Positions 1 through 7,910 of a stretch of 64,000 bases of DNA are shown here, in pieces. Below the pieces are notes generated by a model that made no database searches, was not told the DNA's origin, and saw nothing but the letters and a program-made list of their open reading frames with translations. The stretch is from Rhizobium sp. CF080 (GTDB taxonomy: Bacteria; Pseudomonadota; Alphaproteobacteria; Rhizobiales; Rhizobiaceae), in contig NZ_AKKC02000010.1 of NCBI RefSeq assembly GCF_000282095.2, forward strand, positions 243,733 through 307,732. The letters are read 5' to 3'. The translations under genes and the position numbers were made by a program. Every line of letters begins with the position of its first letter. The first letter of the stretch is position 1.

Positions 1-875
1 GGAGGAGGCATCCGTGGGCAGGAATTCACTCAAGCCGCCGCTGATCGTGGCATGATGGCCAAGCGTCTCCCGGACCTCCGTGGCGACGCGCTGGCGCAGC
101 CGGTTGGCGATGACAGTGCCGTGCTCCTGGCGGGTGGCGGGCATGACCACGACGAATTCGTCGCCGCCGAGGCGGGCCAGGAAATCGGTCTTGCGCAATT
201 CCTGGCGACAGACGCCGGCGATCGCCTTCAGAACCGCATCGCCCATCGCATGCCCAAGCTCGTCGTTGACGGTCTTGAAATGGTCGATGTCGAACATGAA
301 GACCGATGACGGGATATGCTCCTCGCGAAAGAGCTCGAATTTCAGGGCGAGCACGTCCATCAGCTTGCGGCGATTGAAGAAGCCGGTCAGCGCATCGGTT
401 TCGCTCTGATGGCGCAACTGGTTCTCGACGGCGTTCTTTTCCGTGATGTTGCTGGCGACCCAGACGACCGCATCCTCGCCGTCGACCTGGAAATCGAGCG
501 CCTGGACGCGGCCTTCAAACCAGATCGCGTGGTCGGGACCATCCGCCTCCAGTCCCTTCACGTCGCTGCCGGAGAGGCTGTATTCGACGATATGCAGGGA
601 ACGCGAGGCGAGCGCCTTTTCGATTTCCCGTACGAAGCGGTGCGCCTTCTCGAAGACGAGGACGTCATGGACGCTCTTGCCGACGAGATTGCTGCCGTCA
701 TGATAGTAGCGGGTGTCCTTGCCGCCGAAGAGGGCGGCATAACGGCCGCTCCGGGTCAGGACGAAACAGGGATCCGGGAGCGCCGACAGAATGAAATAGA
801 GCTGATCGCGGGAAAAGCAGGTTTCCTGTCCGATCTCGATACTTGGCGCTTGGTGAGCTGGCGATGCCGTCATTG
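1..875 (-). CDS. PAS-GGDEF diguanylate cyclase, C-terminus cut by window edge
   Basis: The first 291 residues are visible and the reading frame runs off the left edge. An N-terminal region (about 20-150) looks like a PAS-type sensor. A GGDEF domain follows: DALTGFFNRRKL at about 160-171, FDIDHFK at 194-200, and an intact RLGGDEF signature with GGDEF at 236-240. Intact GGDEF motifs normally make cyclic di-GMP from two GTP. No transmembrane segment precedes the PAS region, so the protein is probably cytosolic. The ATG at 875 is chosen because the PAS-like region starts soon after it. It is divergent from the transporter at 1157. Whether an EAL domain follows cannot be seen. Confidence 0.88.
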
Positions 876-983
876 AGTTCCCGGGGCGTTCGATGCGATC
901 CGGACTGCGTGGCCGGACCGACCGGAAGCAACGGGCGCACGGTTCCGATGCTATCGCCAAACTCCTTCGAAATTATCAACAGA

Positions 984-997
984 TGCGAATATTCGCA
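984..997. promoter_or_regulatory. 14-bp perfect palindrome in a divergent promoter region
   Basis: TGCGAATATTCGCA is a perfect palindrome near the middle of the 281-bp gap between the GGDEF gene (start 875) and the BenE-like gene (start 1157). An 8-bp stem hairpin also lies at 1085-1105. The position suits an operator for either gene. No regulator is known to me for this exact site, and chance cannot be excluded. Confidence 0.3.
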
Positions 998-1156
998 GAC
1001 ATGAAGAGAGGGAGGCTGGCGCCGCGGCAAGGGCAAATGGCCGGCGGCGCCCAAGGCTTTCCGCCTCGGCCGTACCCTTTTGCTGCAAAGGCGCCTTGCC
1101 TTTGCGGGCAGGCTCATGCTCGATTGTGCCTTTCGAATTCACGAGTCCCCGCCCGT

Positions 1157-2335
1157 ATGCTCAAGGATTTTTCCGTTTCGGCCCTGATGATGGGGCTGCT
1201 CACAGCCTTTGTCGGGTTCATCAGCTCATTTGCGGTCATCATGCAGGGGCTGCAGGCGATGGGTGCGACCGCGCCGGAAATCGCCTCGGCGCTTTTGGCG
1301 CAATCGATCTCCATGGGCTTGCTGGCAATCGTGTTTTCGAGCTGGTACCGGATGCCGATCAGCATCGCCTGGTCGACGCCGGGTGCGGCGCTGCTGTCCG
1401 GCATCAGCATGATCGAAGGCGGGTTCCCGGCCGTCGTCGGCGCCTTCGTGGTCTGCGGCGTGCTGATCATTCTCTCCGGCCTGTTCCGGCCGCTCAGCCG
1501 GGCGATCCGGCTGATCCCGGCACCGCTTGCCAACGCCATGCTCGCCGGTATCCTGCTCAGCCTCTGCCTCGCGCCGGTGAAGGCCGTCGCCTTCAATGCA
1601 GCGCTCGGCCTGCCGATCGTGCTGACCTGGATGGTCGTGGTTTCCAGGTGGCGGCTGTGGGCGGTGCCGGCCTCGCTCGGTGCGCTGGTCCTGGTGCTGA
1701 TCTTCGGCGTCGACCTTGCCCCGGATGCGATGGCGCAGATCGGTGCGGCGATCCACCCGGACCTCACCTTCATCACGCCGGTCTTCACTCTGCACGGGGC
1801 GATCTCGGTGGCGCTGCCGCTCTTCATCGTCACCATGGCCTCGCAGAACATTCCCGGCATCGCGATCATGAAGGTGCATCACTACGAGCCGCCGCCGGGC
1901 GTTCTGTTTGCCGGCACCGGCATCTTCTCGATCCTCGGCGGGCTGGTCGGTGGCGTGCCGGTCAACCTGGCGGCGATCACCGCGGCGATGTGCGCCAGCG
2001 AGGATGCCCACCCCGATCCCGCTAAACGCTACTGGGCGGCGATCGTCGCCGGCTTCGGTTACATCGTGTTCGGCCTGATCGCCGGCGGCATCATCGCCTT
2101 CGTGTCGTTGGCGCCGCCAATCCTGTTACAGGCGGTGGCGGGGCTCGGCCTGATCGGCGCCTTTTCCAACGCGGCCTTTGCCGCTTATCGCGAGCCGCAG
2201 ACGCGGGAAGCTGCGGCGATCACCTTCCTCGTGACGGCGTCGGGCCTCTCGTTCGCAGGCATTTCCGGCGCCTTCTGGGGGCTTGTCGCGGGTGGCGTGA
2301 TGATGGGATTGCAGCGGGTGGTAAAAAACACCTAA
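1157..2335 (+). CDS. BenE-family benzoate/H+ symporter-like transporter
   Basis: The 392-residue protein is almost entirely hydrophobic, with about 11-12 membrane segments. It begins with the MLKDFSVSALMMGLLTAFVG stretch typical of BenE-type permeases and contains the WSTPGAALL segment. The family imports benzoate and related aromatic acids with protons through the inner membrane. The ATG at 1157 is chosen because the long in-frame extension upstream is hydrophilic and unlike the family. No aromatic degradation genes are nearby, so the substrate is open. The gene is monocistronic and divergent from the GGDEF gene. Confidence 0.85.
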   Translation: MLKDFSVSALMMGLLTAFVGFISSFAVIMQGLQAMGATAPEIASALLAQSISMGLLAIVFSSWYRMPISIAWSTPGAALLSGISMIEGGFPAVVGAFVVCGVLIILSGLFRPLSRAIRLIPAPLANAMLAGILLSLCLAPVKAVAFNAALGLPIVLTWMVVVSRWRLWAVPASLGALVLVLIFGVDLAPDAMAQIGAAIHPDLTFITPVFTLHGAISVALPLFIVTMASQNIPGIAIMKVHHYEPPPGVLFAGTGIFSILGGLVGGVPVNLAAITAAMCASEDAHPDPAKRYWAAIVAGFGYIVFGLIAGGIIAFVSLAPPILLQAVAGLGLIGAFSNAAFAAYREPQTREAAAITFLVTASGLSFAGISGAFWGLVAGGVMMGLQRVVKNT

Positions 2336-2409
2336 TATTCTTCAGGTTGTATTTTTCACCTTCCAGATCATTTCTGTGTGGCGAGCACGGGAAATGGAAA
2401 GGCAGCATT

Positions 2410-2652
2410 ATGAAGACCATCACAGCCGCGGAACTTGATGAGAAGTTCGACAACGGCGAGGACATCAGCGAATATGTGGATTAGTCGAAGGCTACTCGTC
2501 CGGGGTTAGAACCCCAGCGTGTCGATATCGATCTGCCGGCCTGGATGCTGCGCGATCTGGATAAGGAGGCGGAACGGCTCGGCGTGACGCGCGAGTCTCT
2601 CGTGACACAGTGGATCACGGAACGACTTGAGATCTCTCGTCAATCAAAATAG
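2410..2652 (+). pseudogene. CopG/BrnA-type antitoxin with in-frame TAG stop
   Basis: Read through the stop, the frame encodes 80 codons. Residues 1-24 begin MKTITAAELDEKFDNGEDIS and end with EYVD. Codon 25 is TAG (2482-2484), and the frame continues with SKATRPGLEP, a ribbon-helix-helix region containing LPAWMLRDLDKEAERLGVTR, and QWITERLE. In the antitoxin family as I know it, the segment reads VDWSKA, so the stop sits where a Trp TGG is expected: a single G-to-A change. A Shine-Dalgarno-like GGAAAGG precedes the ATG. No toxin gene is adjacent: BenE lies 74 bp upstream and leuA follows. It is most likely a decayed orphan antitoxin. A sequencing error would restore an intact gene. Confidence 0.75.
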
Positions 2653-2694
2653 CCTACTTGCCTCATCCGCCTTGCACGGTTATACACTTCGCTC

Positions 2695-2820
2695 ATGACC
2701 ATGACAGGCGCAATCATGTCCGACCGTTCGTCTACCCGCCGCTCCGCGGCCGGGACGATGGTATTTGCGCTTTCCTCGCTTCTTAGCCTCGACCTTACGC
2801 GCGGTTGCCGGGTCCGTTGA
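2695..2820 (+). CDS. Probable leucine-rich leader peptide of leuA
   Basis: This short frame (41 residues; an alternative ATG at 2716 has a better AGG ribosome site and gives 34) ends 157 bp before the leuA start. All five of its leucines fall in codons 26-34, as ALSSLLSLDL, four of them the CTT codon that is uncommon in this GC-rich genome. Clustered codons for the end product just upstream of its biosynthetic gene are the hallmark of an attenuation leader. Overlapping GC-rich stems follow directly. The function is inferred from these features. Confidence 0.55.
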   Translation: MTMTGAIMSDRSSTRRSAAGTMVFALSSLLSLDLTRGCRVR

Positions 2821-2864
2821 GGAGCGCCCGGCGGCCGAAAGCCCGCCCGGCATAAGAGCTCCTC
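2807..2864 (+). promoter_or_regulatory. Candidate attenuator: mutually exclusive hairpins before leuA
   Basis: GCCGGG (2807-2812), inside the last codons of the leader peptide, can pair with CCCGGC (2827-2832). The alternative hairpin GAGGAGC (2819-2825) with GCTCCTC (2858-2864), enclosing a GGCGG/CCGCC stem, uses the same downstream bases. Ribosome stalling on the leucine codons could therefore choose between them. No T-run follows the second hairpin, so the termination mechanism is uncertain. Confidence 0.4.
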
Positions 2865-2977
2865 TCACGAACATTCAAGACCAAGCCACAAAAGACCGCT
2901 AAAGGTCCGCATCGACGACGGCCAATTTCCCCCTGACGGATGCCGAGCGACGCGTGAAGCGAGAAGAGACGACGACA

Positions 2978-4699
2978 ATGGACGCCAAGACTCATTCCCC
3001 GAAATCCGGCCATAAATCCGGCATGCCCGACGCGGCGGTGAAATACCGCTCCTATCCCCCCATCAACATTCCCGACCGCACCTGGCCTTCGAAGGTCATC
3101 GACAAGGCGCCGATCTGGTGTTCGGTCGATCTGCGCGACGGCAATCAGTCGCTGGTCAATCCGATGGGCCACGACCGCAAGGCCCGCATGTTCAAGCTGC
3201 TGCTCGATATGGGCTTCAAGGAAATCGAGATCGGCTTCCCGTCGGCCTCGCAGACCGATTTCGATTTCGCCCGCTGGTGCGTGGAAGAGGGCGGGGTGCC
3301 GGAAGACGTGTCGCTGCAGGTTCTGGTGCAGTGCCGGCCGGAACTGATCACCCGCACCTTCGAATCGCTGGAAGGCGCCCACAAGCCGATTATCCATTTC
3401 TACAATTCGACCTCCGAATTGCAGCGTCGCGTGGTGTTCGCCAAGGACGTCAACGGCATCAAGCAGATCGCCGTCGATGCCGCGAAGATGATCACCGACA
3501 TGGCGGCGAAGGCCGGCGGCGGCTATCGCTTCCAGTATTCACCGGAAAGCTTTACCGGCACCGAGTTGGAAGTGGCGCTGGAAATCTGCAACGCGGTCAC
3601 CGAGGTGATCCGGCCGACCGCGGAAGACAAGCTGATCCTCAACCTGCCCTCGACGGTGGAGATGGCGACCCCGAACATCTATGCCGACCAGATCGAATGG
3701 ATGTGCCGCAATCTCGACAACCGCGAAAACATCATCATCTCGCTGCATCCGCATAACGATCGCGGCACCGGCATCGCCGCCACTGAACTCGGCCTGATGG
3801 CCGGCGCCGACCGTGTCGAAGGCACGCTGTTCGGCAATGGCGAACGCACCGGCAATGTCGACGTGGTGACGCTGGCGCTCAACATGTACACGCAGGGTGT
3901 CGATCCTGAACTGGATTGCTCCGATATCGAGCGGATCAAGGCCGTCTACGAATATTCCAACCAGATGGTCATTCCCGAGCGTCACCCTTATGTCGGCGAA
4001 CTGGTCTATACGGCGTTTTCCGGCTCGCACCAGGATGCGATCAACAAGGGCATGAAGGCGATAAAGGTCGCCAACCATCCGGTATGGGAAGTGCCTTACC
4101 TGCCGATCGATCCGCGCGACGTCGGGCGCTCCTACGAGGCGATCATCCGCATCAATTCGCAGTCGGGCAAGGGCGGCATCGCCTATATCCTGGCGGAGGA
4201 TTACGGCCTCAACTTGCCGCGCAACCTGCAGGTCGAGTTCCGCGAGGAAATCCAGCGGATCACCGACGAAGAGGGCGTGGAGCTTCCCGCCAAGCGTATT
4301 TATGAGAGCTTCATCGAGCGCTACGTGGAACAACCCGGCGCACGGCTGAAATTCGTCGACCACCATACCTATCCGGCGGGCACTGACCACAAGGGCATCC
4401 GCGTCGTCGCCGCCGAGATCATCGATGGCGGCGAGGTGAAGCGGATCGAAGGCAAGGGCACGGGGCCGATCGATGGCTTCATCAACGCGCTCTCGACTTA
4501 TCTCGGCATAGAACTCTCGGTCGCCGACTATTCCGAACATTCGCTGCAGCACGGCTCGAACGCGTCCGCCATTGCCTATGTGGAGATGGAGCACCCGAAC
4601 GGAAAACTCTTCGGCGCCGGTATCAACAAGAACATCGTCGCAGCCTCGCTCGAGGCGATCGTCTCGGCGGCGAACCGGGTGCTGGCGACGAAGGGGTAA
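2978..4699 (+). CDS. leuA: 2-isopropylmalate synthase
   Basis: LeuA condenses acetyl-CoA with 2-ketoisovalerate, the first committed step of leucine synthesis in the cytosol. The 573-residue protein has the TIM-barrel motif SVDLRDGNQSL near residues 49-59 with the metal-binding Asp, the HPHNDRGTG motif near 255, and LFGNGERTGNVD after it. The C-terminal third is the regulatory leucine-binding domain. This is the long, type 2 form common in rhizobia. The ATG at 2978 is preferred over an in-frame GTG at 2954 because conserved sequence begins only after it. It stands alone behind a leucine leader and is closed by a strong terminator. Confidence 0.96.
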   Translation: MDAKTHSPKSGHKSGMPDAAVKYRSYPPINIPDRTWPSKVIDKAPIWCSVDLRDGNQSLVNPMGHDRKARMFKLLLDMGFKEIEIGFPSASQTDFDFARWCVEEGGVPEDVSLQVLVQCRPELITRTFESLEGAHKPIIHFYNSTSELQRRVVFAKDVNGIKQIAVDAAKMITDMAAKAGGGYRFQYSPESFTGTELEVALEICNAVTEVIRPTAEDKLILNLPSTVEMATPNIYADQIEWMCRNLDNRENIIISLHPHNDRGTGIAATELGLMAGADRVEGTLFGNGERTGNVDVVTLALNMYTQGVDPELDCSDIERIKAVYEYSNQMVIPERHPYVGELVYTAFSGSHQDAINKGMKAIKVANHPVWEVPYLPIDPRDVGRSYEAIIRINSQSGKGGIAYILAEDYGLNLPRNLQVEFREEIQRITDEEGVELPAKRIYESFIERYVEQPGARLKFVDHHTYPAGTDHKGIRVVAAEIIDGGEVKRIEGKGTGPIDGFINALSTYLGIELSVADYSEHSLQHGSNASAIAYVEMEHPNGKLFGAGINKNIVAASLEAIVSAANRVLATKG

Positions 4700-4728
4700 G
4701 CCCTCGTTACCACATAGCTATAGGAGAG

Positions 4729-4758
4729 AAGCCGCCTGATTCTTCGGGCGGCTTTTTT
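4729..4758 (+). terminator. Rho-independent terminator of leuA
   Basis: AAGCCGCC pairs with GGCGGCTT across a 9-nt loop, and the right arm runs into a TTTTTT tract. It lies 30 bp after the leuA stop. The opposite strand has no T-run after the hairpin, so it probably serves leuA only. Confidence 0.9.
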
Positions 4759-4774
4759 GATTCGCAGGGCGGGA

Positions 4775-4873
4775 TTACTTGCTCGACGTCGCGCTGGCGA
4801 ACGCAAGGGCGGCGGCAAAGACGGCAAATGCGCCCACGATGAAGCTGACGACAACTATAGTTTCGATTGGCAT
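4775..4873 (-). CDS. 32-residue single-pass membrane peptide
   Basis: The frame starts with MPIETIVVVSFIVG, continues as an alanine- and phenylalanine-rich hydrophobic run, and ends SATSSK. Residues 5-26 form one membrane helix. A perfect GGAGGT ribosome site lies 5 nt before the ATG, which strongly supports translation. An FNR/FixK-type box is centred 60 bp upstream. The anti-sigma gene ends 79 bp upstream on the same strand. I do not recognise an assigned function. Its size and topology resemble small subunits or regulators of membrane complexes such as terminal oxidases, but that is only analogy. Confidence 0.75.
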   Translation of the reverse strand: MPIETIVVVSFIVGAFAVFAAALAFASATSSK

Positions 4874-4926
4874 GGTTGACCTCCACTGGTTTCAACGGAG
4901 GTTATGCCGAAGCCATGGATCCGGGA

Positions 4927-4940
4927 TTGAGCTAGATCAA
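4927..4940 (-). promoter_or_regulatory. FNR/FixK-type box upstream of the membrane peptide
   Basis: Read on the minus strand, the site is TTGATCTAGCTCAA. It has perfect TTGA-N6-TCAA arms and one difference from TTGAT-N4-ATCAA. A box centred 41.5 bp before a start site would place transcription start near 4892, giving a short leader that carries the GGAGGT site of the 32-residue peptide. This geometry is typical of activation by FNR/FixK proteins under low oxygen. Confidence 0.55.
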
Positions 4941-4952
4941 CCGCGCCGCGGC

Positions 4953-5798
4953 CTAGATCAGCCCCGCAGCCTTGGCCGCGATATCGTCGAGATCGGCCGC
5001 CGAGGAGGGGCCGACGACCATGTAGGTGGCGAGCGGCGTGGCCCAGGAGACGAGGCTGGTGTCGTTGCGGATTTCCTCGATTGAGCGGTTGCCCTCCGGC
5101 CGGATCTTGGTGAAGGAAATGGCGATCACGTCGCCGTCCCCATCGCCGTCGGTGCGCCGGTAGAGAAGCTGGCCGACCGGCGTACCGCCGGCGGCAAACA
5201 GGCGGGCGCCCTCAAAGGTCAGGCCGCTGTCGCTGAGATCGGGGATGCGGAAACCGACGCCGGTATTGGTGGTCAGCCATTCGAGGATATCGGCCGGCCG
5301 CTCGGCCGGGATTTCGGCGAGATGATTGGTCTGGCGCGCATAGAGGCGGTAATGGGCGATGATATCGTCCAGCCAGTCGCGGCTGCTGACGCCGGGCATG
5401 GAAAACGCCGAAAATTGCGCCGCGGCCCCATTGCCACCGATCATATAACCGATGCCGCCTCCGAGCACGAAAACCAGGGCGCAAGCGGCAATCGCCTGCA
5501 GGCCGGACGGTTTGAAGGAAAGCGTCGGACGCGGCGCCTGCGGCAGGCGTATGGCCCGGCGCGGCAGCGGCGCATTCTTGATCGTGCGCACCAGATCGAG
5601 CGGAACCGGTTCCTTCAGCATGTCGTCGAAGGCGCGCCGGCCGAGGTCGGCGCCGCGCTTCAGCGCATCGTGCAGGGACCGGGCCTGCGGGTCGTTGACC
5701 AGCAGTTCCTCGATATCATGCCTTTCCTCGTCGCTGGTCTGGACGTCGGCAAAGGCGGAAAGCCGCAATTCGAGTGGTGACGGCTGGGGGATGGTCAT
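4953..5798 (-). CDS. Membrane anti-sigma factor partner of the adjacent ECF sigma
   Basis: The 281-residue protein has a cytosolic N-terminal part (1-98), one membrane helix (about 99-121, rich in Gly and Ala) and a periplasmic C-terminal part. It starts 2 nt after the sigma-factor stop. This arrangement is typical of anti-sigma factors that hold an ECF sigma at the membrane. It lacks the HxxxCxxC zinc motif of zinc-binding anti-sigma proteins. The ATG at 5798, start of MTIPQPSPLELRL, is chosen for its coupling to the upstream gene. The signal sensed by the periplasmic domain is unknown. Confidence 0.75.
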   Translation of the reverse strand: MTIPQPSPLELRLSAFADVQTSDEERHDIEELLVNDPQARSLHDALKRGADLGRRAFDDMLKEPVPLDLVRTIKNAPLPRRAIRLPQAPRPTLSFKPSGLQAIAACALVFVLGGGIGYMIGGNGAAAQFSAFSMPGVSSRDWLDDIIAHYRLYARQTNHLAEIPAERPADILEWLTTNTGVGFRIPDLSDSGLTFEGARLFAAGGTPVGQLLYRRTDGDGDGDVIAISFTKIRPEGNRSIEEIRNDTSLVSWATPLATYMVVGPSSAADLDDIAAKAAGLI

Positions 5799-5800
5799 CC

Positions 5801-6280
5801 TCACGCTCTCCGCTCGTTCGTTTCCGCGGCGATGGCCGCCAGGCTGAGACGTGCGGCGCAAAGGCGGGTGGCGAAGAGATCGGGCTGGATGCCGAGGATG
5901 GCGGCGGCTTCGGCATAAGCAAAGCCTTCCACATCGGCGAGCAGAAAGACGCTCGCCAGCCCGTCCGGCAGACAGGCGAGCGCGTTCGACTGGCGGGCGT
6001 TTTCAGCCGAGGAAGCGTCGTCGGCGGCATTGCCCTCAGCGCGCCGACGCTTCTTTGCCTCATCGGTGAAGGTGCTGCGGATCATGCTGAAAAGCCAGCT
6101 TTCCAGCCGGCCTTCGCCCTTCCAGTGATGGCTCTTCTGGATTGCCCGCCCGGCTGCTTCACGCACCAGGTCATCGGCCTCGGCAGCACTTCCCGTCAGC
6201 GTCAGCGCAAAACGGCGCAGGCGCGGCAGGAGCGCTACGAGATCGCGCCGGATGTCGGTCAATGGGCTCGGTTGGGTCAT
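5801..6280 (-). CDS. ECF-family RNA polymerase sigma factor
   Basis: The protein has 159 residues, slightly short for the family. Region 2 is recognisable in the segment ending SHHWKGEGRLESWLFSMIRS, including the tryptophan and the SWLFSMIRS helix. Region 4 appears as FLLADVEGFAYAEAAAILG followed by a recognition helix. ECF sigmas redirect RNA polymerase to stress promoters. Translational coupling to the membrane protein downstream identifies the pair as sigma and anti-sigma. I could not find a clean GGAAC-N16-CGTT promoter upstream. Confidence 0.85.
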   Translation of the reverse strand: MTQPSPLTDIRRDLVALLPRLRRFALTLTGSAAEADDLVREAAGRAIQKSHHWKGEGRLESWLFSMIRSTFTDEAKKRRRAEGNAADDASSAENARQSNALACLPDGLASVFLLADVEGFAYAEAAAILGIQPDLFATRLCAARLSLAAIAAETNERRA

Positions 6281-6378
6281 GGATCGGGGCGAATTACCTA
6301 TGATCTACTGCAATAACCAGAACGAGCTACTAGCTATGACGAGATTGTGGCGATTCCGCAACAATCACGGCATTGTTT

Positions 6379-7332
6379 CTACAACATTCTCGCCACTTGC
6401 GGAATCGACATGGTCGCGGGCTCGTGGCCGTAGAGAAGCCGGCTGTTGTCGAGCGCGACGCCGTCGCCCCGTTCGGTGAGGCCGTAGCGCTCGCAGAGCA
6501 GGTTCCAGGCGCCGGCTTCCCCGGACAGCGTGAAGAGATTGTAGGCAGCGCGCGGCTTGTGCCCGCCGGGGCCCTGGGAGGCAGAGGCAATGCCGACCAC
6601 CGGCACGTTTCCGCTCTGGCTTCGCAGCCAATAGAGCGTGTTGAGGTGGGTATGGCCGTGCAGCACCAGTTCCGCGCCGCCCGTGGAGATCGCGGCCGCA
6701 AAACGCCGGATGCCGAGCATGCGCTTGTGCGACGAGGCCGCGCCCCGGATCGGCGGATGGTGGATCAGCACGACCCGGAAGAGGCCTTCCTCGCCTGCCT
6801 GCTTCAACAGGTTGACCGTTTCGCGCGCCTGCCGCGAGCCGTAATAACCCGACGCCGAAAAGGGTAGGGTGGCATTGGAGGTCGAGCATCCGATGATGGC
6901 GAGCGGACCGCGCCGGCGCAGGGTCGGGAAGATATGGTCGTCTTCGGGCCATTCGGCCGGATCGTCGTCGCTCTTGATGAACGGGTACCATTCGTTGACC
7001 GACTTGTCGTGCGCGCCGGGCACATAGGCGTCGTGGTTGCCGGGCACCACCGTCGTGTCATTGGGGTCGCCGATGGTACACAGCCACTCGCCGGCAAGCC
7101 GCGTCTCGATTTTGGTTGCCAGGTTGACGAGGTCGCCGGTGATGACGAGCTGATCCGGTTCGCGCGTCTTCAAATCGCTCAAAAGCAGGTCGAGCGTATT
7201 GACGAAAAGGTGCTTGCGCCGATTGCGGTGCCAGTTCACAAACCCGGTGATCCGCTTCGAGAAAAGCTCGCGAAGCGTGAGTTTTGGAAGCGGCCCCAGA
7301 TGGATGTCGGAAATATGCGCGAATTTGAACAT
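6379..7332 (-). CDS. Calcineurin-like metallophosphoesterase
   Basis: The 317-residue protein has all the dimetal motifs of the family: HISDIHLG near the N-terminus, ITGDLVN, VPGNHDAYVPG, LIHHPPIRG and VLHGHTHLN. These ligate two metals for hydrolysis of phosphomono- or diesters. There is no signal peptide, so it is cytosolic. The substrate cannot be told from sequence; cyclic nucleotides, UDP-sugars and nucleic acids are all possible in the family. The start at 7332 (MFKFAHISDIHL) places the first motif right at the N-terminus, as in relatives. The ECF sigma gene lies 98 bp downstream. Confidence 0.9.
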   Translation of the reverse strand: MFKFAHISDIHLGPLPKLTLRELFSKRITGFVNWHRNRRKHLFVNTLDLLLSDLKTREPDQLVITGDLVNLATKIETRLAGEWLCTIGDPNDTTVVPGNHDAYVPGAHDKSVNEWYPFIKSDDDPAEWPEDDHIFPTLRRRGPLAIIGCSTSNATLPFSASGYYGSRQARETVNLLKQAGEEGLFRVVLIHHPPIRGAASSHKRMLGIRRFAAAISTGGAELVLHGHTHLNTLYWLRSQSGNVPVVGIASASQGPGGHKPRAAYNLFTLSGEAGAWNLLCERYGLTERGDGVALDNSRLLYGHEPATMSIPQVARML

Positions 7333-7397
7333 GGCGCACACATAACGCATGAGGGCGGAAATCGTTATCGATTTTCTGGACGCTCCCGGAGTTATGA

Positions 7398-7886
7398 ATG
7401 AGCGGCGAAGGCGTGCCGGAAATCCGCGGTTTGCGCACCCGGATCGTCGTCTGGCTGCTGCATCGTGTCTTCATGATGACGCGCGGCATGACGCTCGGGG
7501 TGCGCGCCGCCTGCTTCGATGCCGAGGGCCGCATCTTTCTCGTTCGCCATACCTACGTCCCCGGCTGGTACATGCCGGGCGGCGGCGTCGAGCGCGGGGA
7601 GACGGCGATCGAGGCGCTGCGCAAGGAATTGCGCGAGGAAGGCAATCTGGAGATCCGTGGCGAGATCGTGCTTTTCCATGCCTACTACAACCGCAATGCC
7701 AGCAGGCGTGACCATGTGCTGTTCTATCGGGTGACGGTGGAGCAGACCACGCCGCGTGCGCCGGATCGCGAGATTGCAGAGAGCGGGTTCTTTGCGCTCG
7801 ATGCGCTTCCGGAGGATACGACCGCGGCGACGCTGCGACGGTTGCGGGAGCTGAGGGGCGAGGCGGAGAGGGCGGATTATTGGTGA
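7398..7886 (+). CDS. Nudix hydrolase
   Basis: The protein has 162 residues with a clear Nudix box, GGGVERGETAIEALRKELRE followed by EGN, around residues 60-82. This binds the metal that cleaves a nucleoside diphosphate linked to another group. The N-terminus has a short amphipathic, partly hydrophobic segment (VVWLLHRVFMM). The substrate is unknown. It is divergent from the phosphoesterase and followed by a dispersed repeat. Confidence 0.88.
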   Translation: MSGEGVPEIRGLRTRIVVWLLHRVFMMTRGMTLGVRAACFDAEGRIFLVRHTYVPGWYMPGGGVERGETAIEALRKELREEGNLEIRGEIVLFHAYYNRNASRRDHVLFYRVTVEQTTPRAPDREIAESGFFALDALPEDTTAATLRRLRELRGEAERADYW

Positions 7887-7910
7887 GAGGGTAAGCGAGG
7901 GATCCAAGGT

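Noticed and set aside
3539..4594. A 351-codon frame antisense to leuA
   Set aside because: leuA motifs are unambiguous on the other strand. The frame is a reverse shadow.
4707..4895. A 62-codon leftward frame overlapping the membrane peptide
   Set aside because: It runs through the leuA terminator and lacks a ribosome site, while the overlapping 32-codon frame has a perfect one.
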